DNA from: Verrucomicrobiota bacterium
GTDB lineage: Bacteria; Verrucomicrobiota; Verrucomicrobiia; Limisphaerales; J093
NCBI GenBank assembly: GCA_016716505.1
Contig: JADJWF010000005.1
Span: 62,001-126,000, forward strand
Direction: 5' to 3'
DNA length: 64,000 nt
Positions 62,560 to 64,000 of the stretch are shown piece after piece. Both the position numbers and the translations under genes were made by a program. Position 1 is the stretch's first letter; every line of letters begins with the position of its first letter. Below the pieces are notes generated by a model, which was not told where the DNA came from, made no database searches, and saw nothing but the letters and a program-made list of their open reading frames with translations.

Positions 62560-63324
62560 TCAGATGGAATTCTTGATGATGTCCGTGAAGCTGCGGACTT
62601 CGAGCGAGGCCCCGCCCACCAGGGCGCCGTCCACATCCGGCTGCTCCATCAACTCGCGGGCGTTGGTCGGCTTCACGCTCCCGCCATACTGGATGCGCAC
62701 CTGTTTGGCGGTTGCCTCGTCGAACATTTTCGCCAACACGCTCCGGATGAAGGCGTGCGCCGCCTGAGCCTGCGCAGTGGTCGCCGTCTTGCCGGTGCCG
62801 ATGGCCCAGACCGGTTCGTACGCGATGACGGTTTCCTCCATTTGTTCCTTGGTCAGGCCGGCGAGACTCCCGCGCACCTGGGTTTCGAGCACTTTCTCGG
62901 TGAGGTTGCCTTCGCGCTCGGCAAGTGACTCGCCCACGCACACGATCGGCTTCAACGCGGCCACGTGGGCACACGCCGCTTTGCGGGCGATGAGGGCGTC
63001 ACTCTCATGCTGGTACTGCCGGCGTTCGGAATGCCCCAGGATGACATAACGGACGGAAAACTCCTTCAGCATCACGGCGGCAATCTCGCCGGTGAAAGCG
63101 CCCACGTTATGCTCGCTCATGTTCTGTGCGCCGAGCCGGATGTTCGAGTCCAAGACAGCCTTGGATACCGCGTCCAGCGCGGTGAAAGGCGGGCAGACGA
63201 CGATGTCCACCTCCTTCACGGCGGCCAGTTCGCGTTTGAGACCGTTCACGAGGTCCAACGCCTCGGCCACGGTCTTGTTCATCTTCCAGTTGCCGGCGAT
63301 AATCAGCTTGCGGTCTTTGTTCAT
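62560..63324 (-). CDS. tpiA: Triosephosphate isomerase
   Basis: 254 residues. AGNWKMNKT near 10 (substrate Asn and Lys), VILGHSERRQ near 94 (catalytic His), AYEPVWAIGTGKTAT near 167 (catalytic Glu), and the C-terminal YGGSVKPTNARELM phosphate loop. Interconverts dihydroxyacetone phosphate and glyceraldehyde 3-phosphate. It follows pgk by 32 bp. Confidence 0.96.
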   Translation of the reverse strand: MNKDRKLIIAGNWKMNKTVAEALDLVNGLKRELAAVKEVDIVVCPPFTALDAVSKAVLDSNIRLGAQNMSEHNVGAFTGEIAAVMLKEFSVRYVILGHSERRQYQHESDALIARKAACAHVAALKPIVCVGESLAEREGNLTEKVLETQVRGSLAGLTKEQMEETVIAYEPVWAIGTGKTATTAQAQAAHAFIRSVLAKMFDEATAKQVRIQYGGSVKPTNARELMEQPDVDGALVGGASLEVRSFTDIIKNSI

Positions 63325-63356
63325 TGCAAATTGGCGTAATCAAATCCAAGCCGGCG

Positions 63357-64000
63357 TCAGTGGGTGCCTCCGCAGCCGCCGCCGGTTTTTTCCGACAACG
63401 CGGCCACGCCGGGCAGCACCTTGCCCTCGAGGAACTCCAGCGACGCTCCGCCACCCGTTGAGGTGTGGGTGACCTTCTTGTCGGCCCCGTACTTTTTGGC
63501 CGCGGTCGCCGTATCGCCGCCCCCAATCACGGTCGTGGCCCCCGCCTCCGTGGCCTTCACGACCGCCTCGGCCATGGCCTTGGTCGCCGCCTCGAAGGCC
63601 GTAAACTCAAAAACGCCGGGCGGTCCGTTCCAGATGATGGTCTTGGCCCGTTGGATGGCCTCGTTGAAGAGGGCGATGGACTTTGGCCCGACATCGAGCC
63701 CCAGCCAGCCATCGGGGATGCCCGTTGAATCGTCGGCCAGCTTGACGGCGGCGTCAGCGGCGAACTTGTCGCCGCAGACGTAATCCACCGGCAGGATGAT
63801 TTTCTTGCCGAGCTTGGCGGCCTTCTCGAGCAGTCCCGGAACGGCCGAGGCCCCCTCTTGATCGAACAGCGAAGCGCCAATGGCCATGCCGCTGGCAACC
63901 TTCTTGAAGGTGAAGGCCATGCCGCCGCCAATGATAATCTCATCGGCCTTGTCCAGGAGATTCTCGATGAGCTTGATCTTGTCGTTGATCTTGGCCCCGC
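63357..64000 (-). CDS. pgk: Phosphoglycerate kinase, C-terminal part
   Basis: The gene continues past the window edge; about 214 C-terminal residues are seen. Motifs: AKINDKIKLIENLLDKADEI, IIIGGGMAFTFKK, WLGLDVGPKSIALF, IWNGPPGVFEF, and TVIGGGDTATAAKKYG with HTSTGGGASLEFLEGKVLPG at the end. Glycolytic ATP-forming step, upstream of tpiA on the same strand. Confidence 0.96.
   Translation of the reverse strand, partial: GAKINDKIKLIENLLDKADEIIIGGGMAFTFKKVASGMAIGASLFDQEGASAVPGLLEKAAKLGKKIILPVDYVCGDKFAADAAVKLADDSTGIPDGWLGLDVGPKSIALFNEAIQRAKTIIWNGPPGVFEFTAFEAATKAMAEAVVKATEAGATTVIGGGDTATAAKKYGADKKVTHTSTGGGASLEFLEGKVLPGVAALSEKTGGGCGGTH

Overview
The window is a high-GC bacterial chromosome segment that most likely comes from a verrucomicrobial lineage related to Pedosphaera/Limisphaera. 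This is inferred from gene content and not from any search. The supporting content is a complete peptidoglycan/division (dcw) cluster with a divergent FtsZ, a PEP-CTERM protein, two Tat-exported Gfo/Idh/MocA oxidoreductases, a giant Ser/Thr kinase-WD40 protein, a PQQ-type propeller protein, a CE15-like esterase, and many short palindromic interspersed repeats.

Layout. 1-3.5 kb: partial CaCA antiporter (minus), LptF/LptG permease and a double-GAF histidine kinase. 3.5-8.6 kb, minus strand: GNAT acetyltransferase, Gfo/Idh/MocA oxidoreductase, FmdB-like zinc ribbon, tRNA-Leu(CAA), RNase III with an upstream Cys-motif protein, and ElbB. 9.1-13.8 kb: a protein with a duplicated HTH-like domain, a PQQ-propeller protein, a WYL regulator and Rho. 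14-19.5 kb is an accessory zone with a kinase relic, an MNT-HEPN pair (HEPN frameshifted) and the large kinase-WD40 gene, the latter and the relic both carrying palindrome-derived inserts. 19.5-22.8 kb: FIST protein, TrmB, RtcB.

23.6-42.3 kb is the dcw cluster, all on the plus strand and mostly with 4-nt start/stop overlaps: mraZ, hypothetical, rsmH, ftsL, ftsI, murE, murF, mraY, murD, LysM protein, ftsW, murG, murB, ddl, ftsQ, ftsA, ftsZ. murC is not between murG and murB. MurE and MurD both carry Arg in place of the invariant P-loop Lys. A phased decamer repeat lies directly upstream of mraZ.

42.4-51 kb: a second LptF/LptG permease, an S8-like protease ending in a dockerin-like module next to a PEP-CTERM protein with a cohesin-like ectodomain, SucD, YggT/YggU-like pair, a small secreted protein, and a second Gfo/Idh/MocA protein closed by a strong terminator. 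51.1-52.6 kb is a non-genic array of about four ~0.4-kb repeat units. 52.9-64 kb: methyltransferase, UroD-like protein, DprA, CE15-like esterase (frameshifted), TonB/ExbB/ExbD set, a peptide-binding lipoprotein, and pgk-tpiA-secG.

Data caution: five genes (hepT-like, kinase-WD40, ftsI, LysM gene, CE15-like esterase) are each broken by one frameshift of the same sense (one base missing, or two extra), while the protein continues cleanly in the next frame. Because ftsI is normally essential, sequencing or assembly indels are the simplest explanation for at least some of them.
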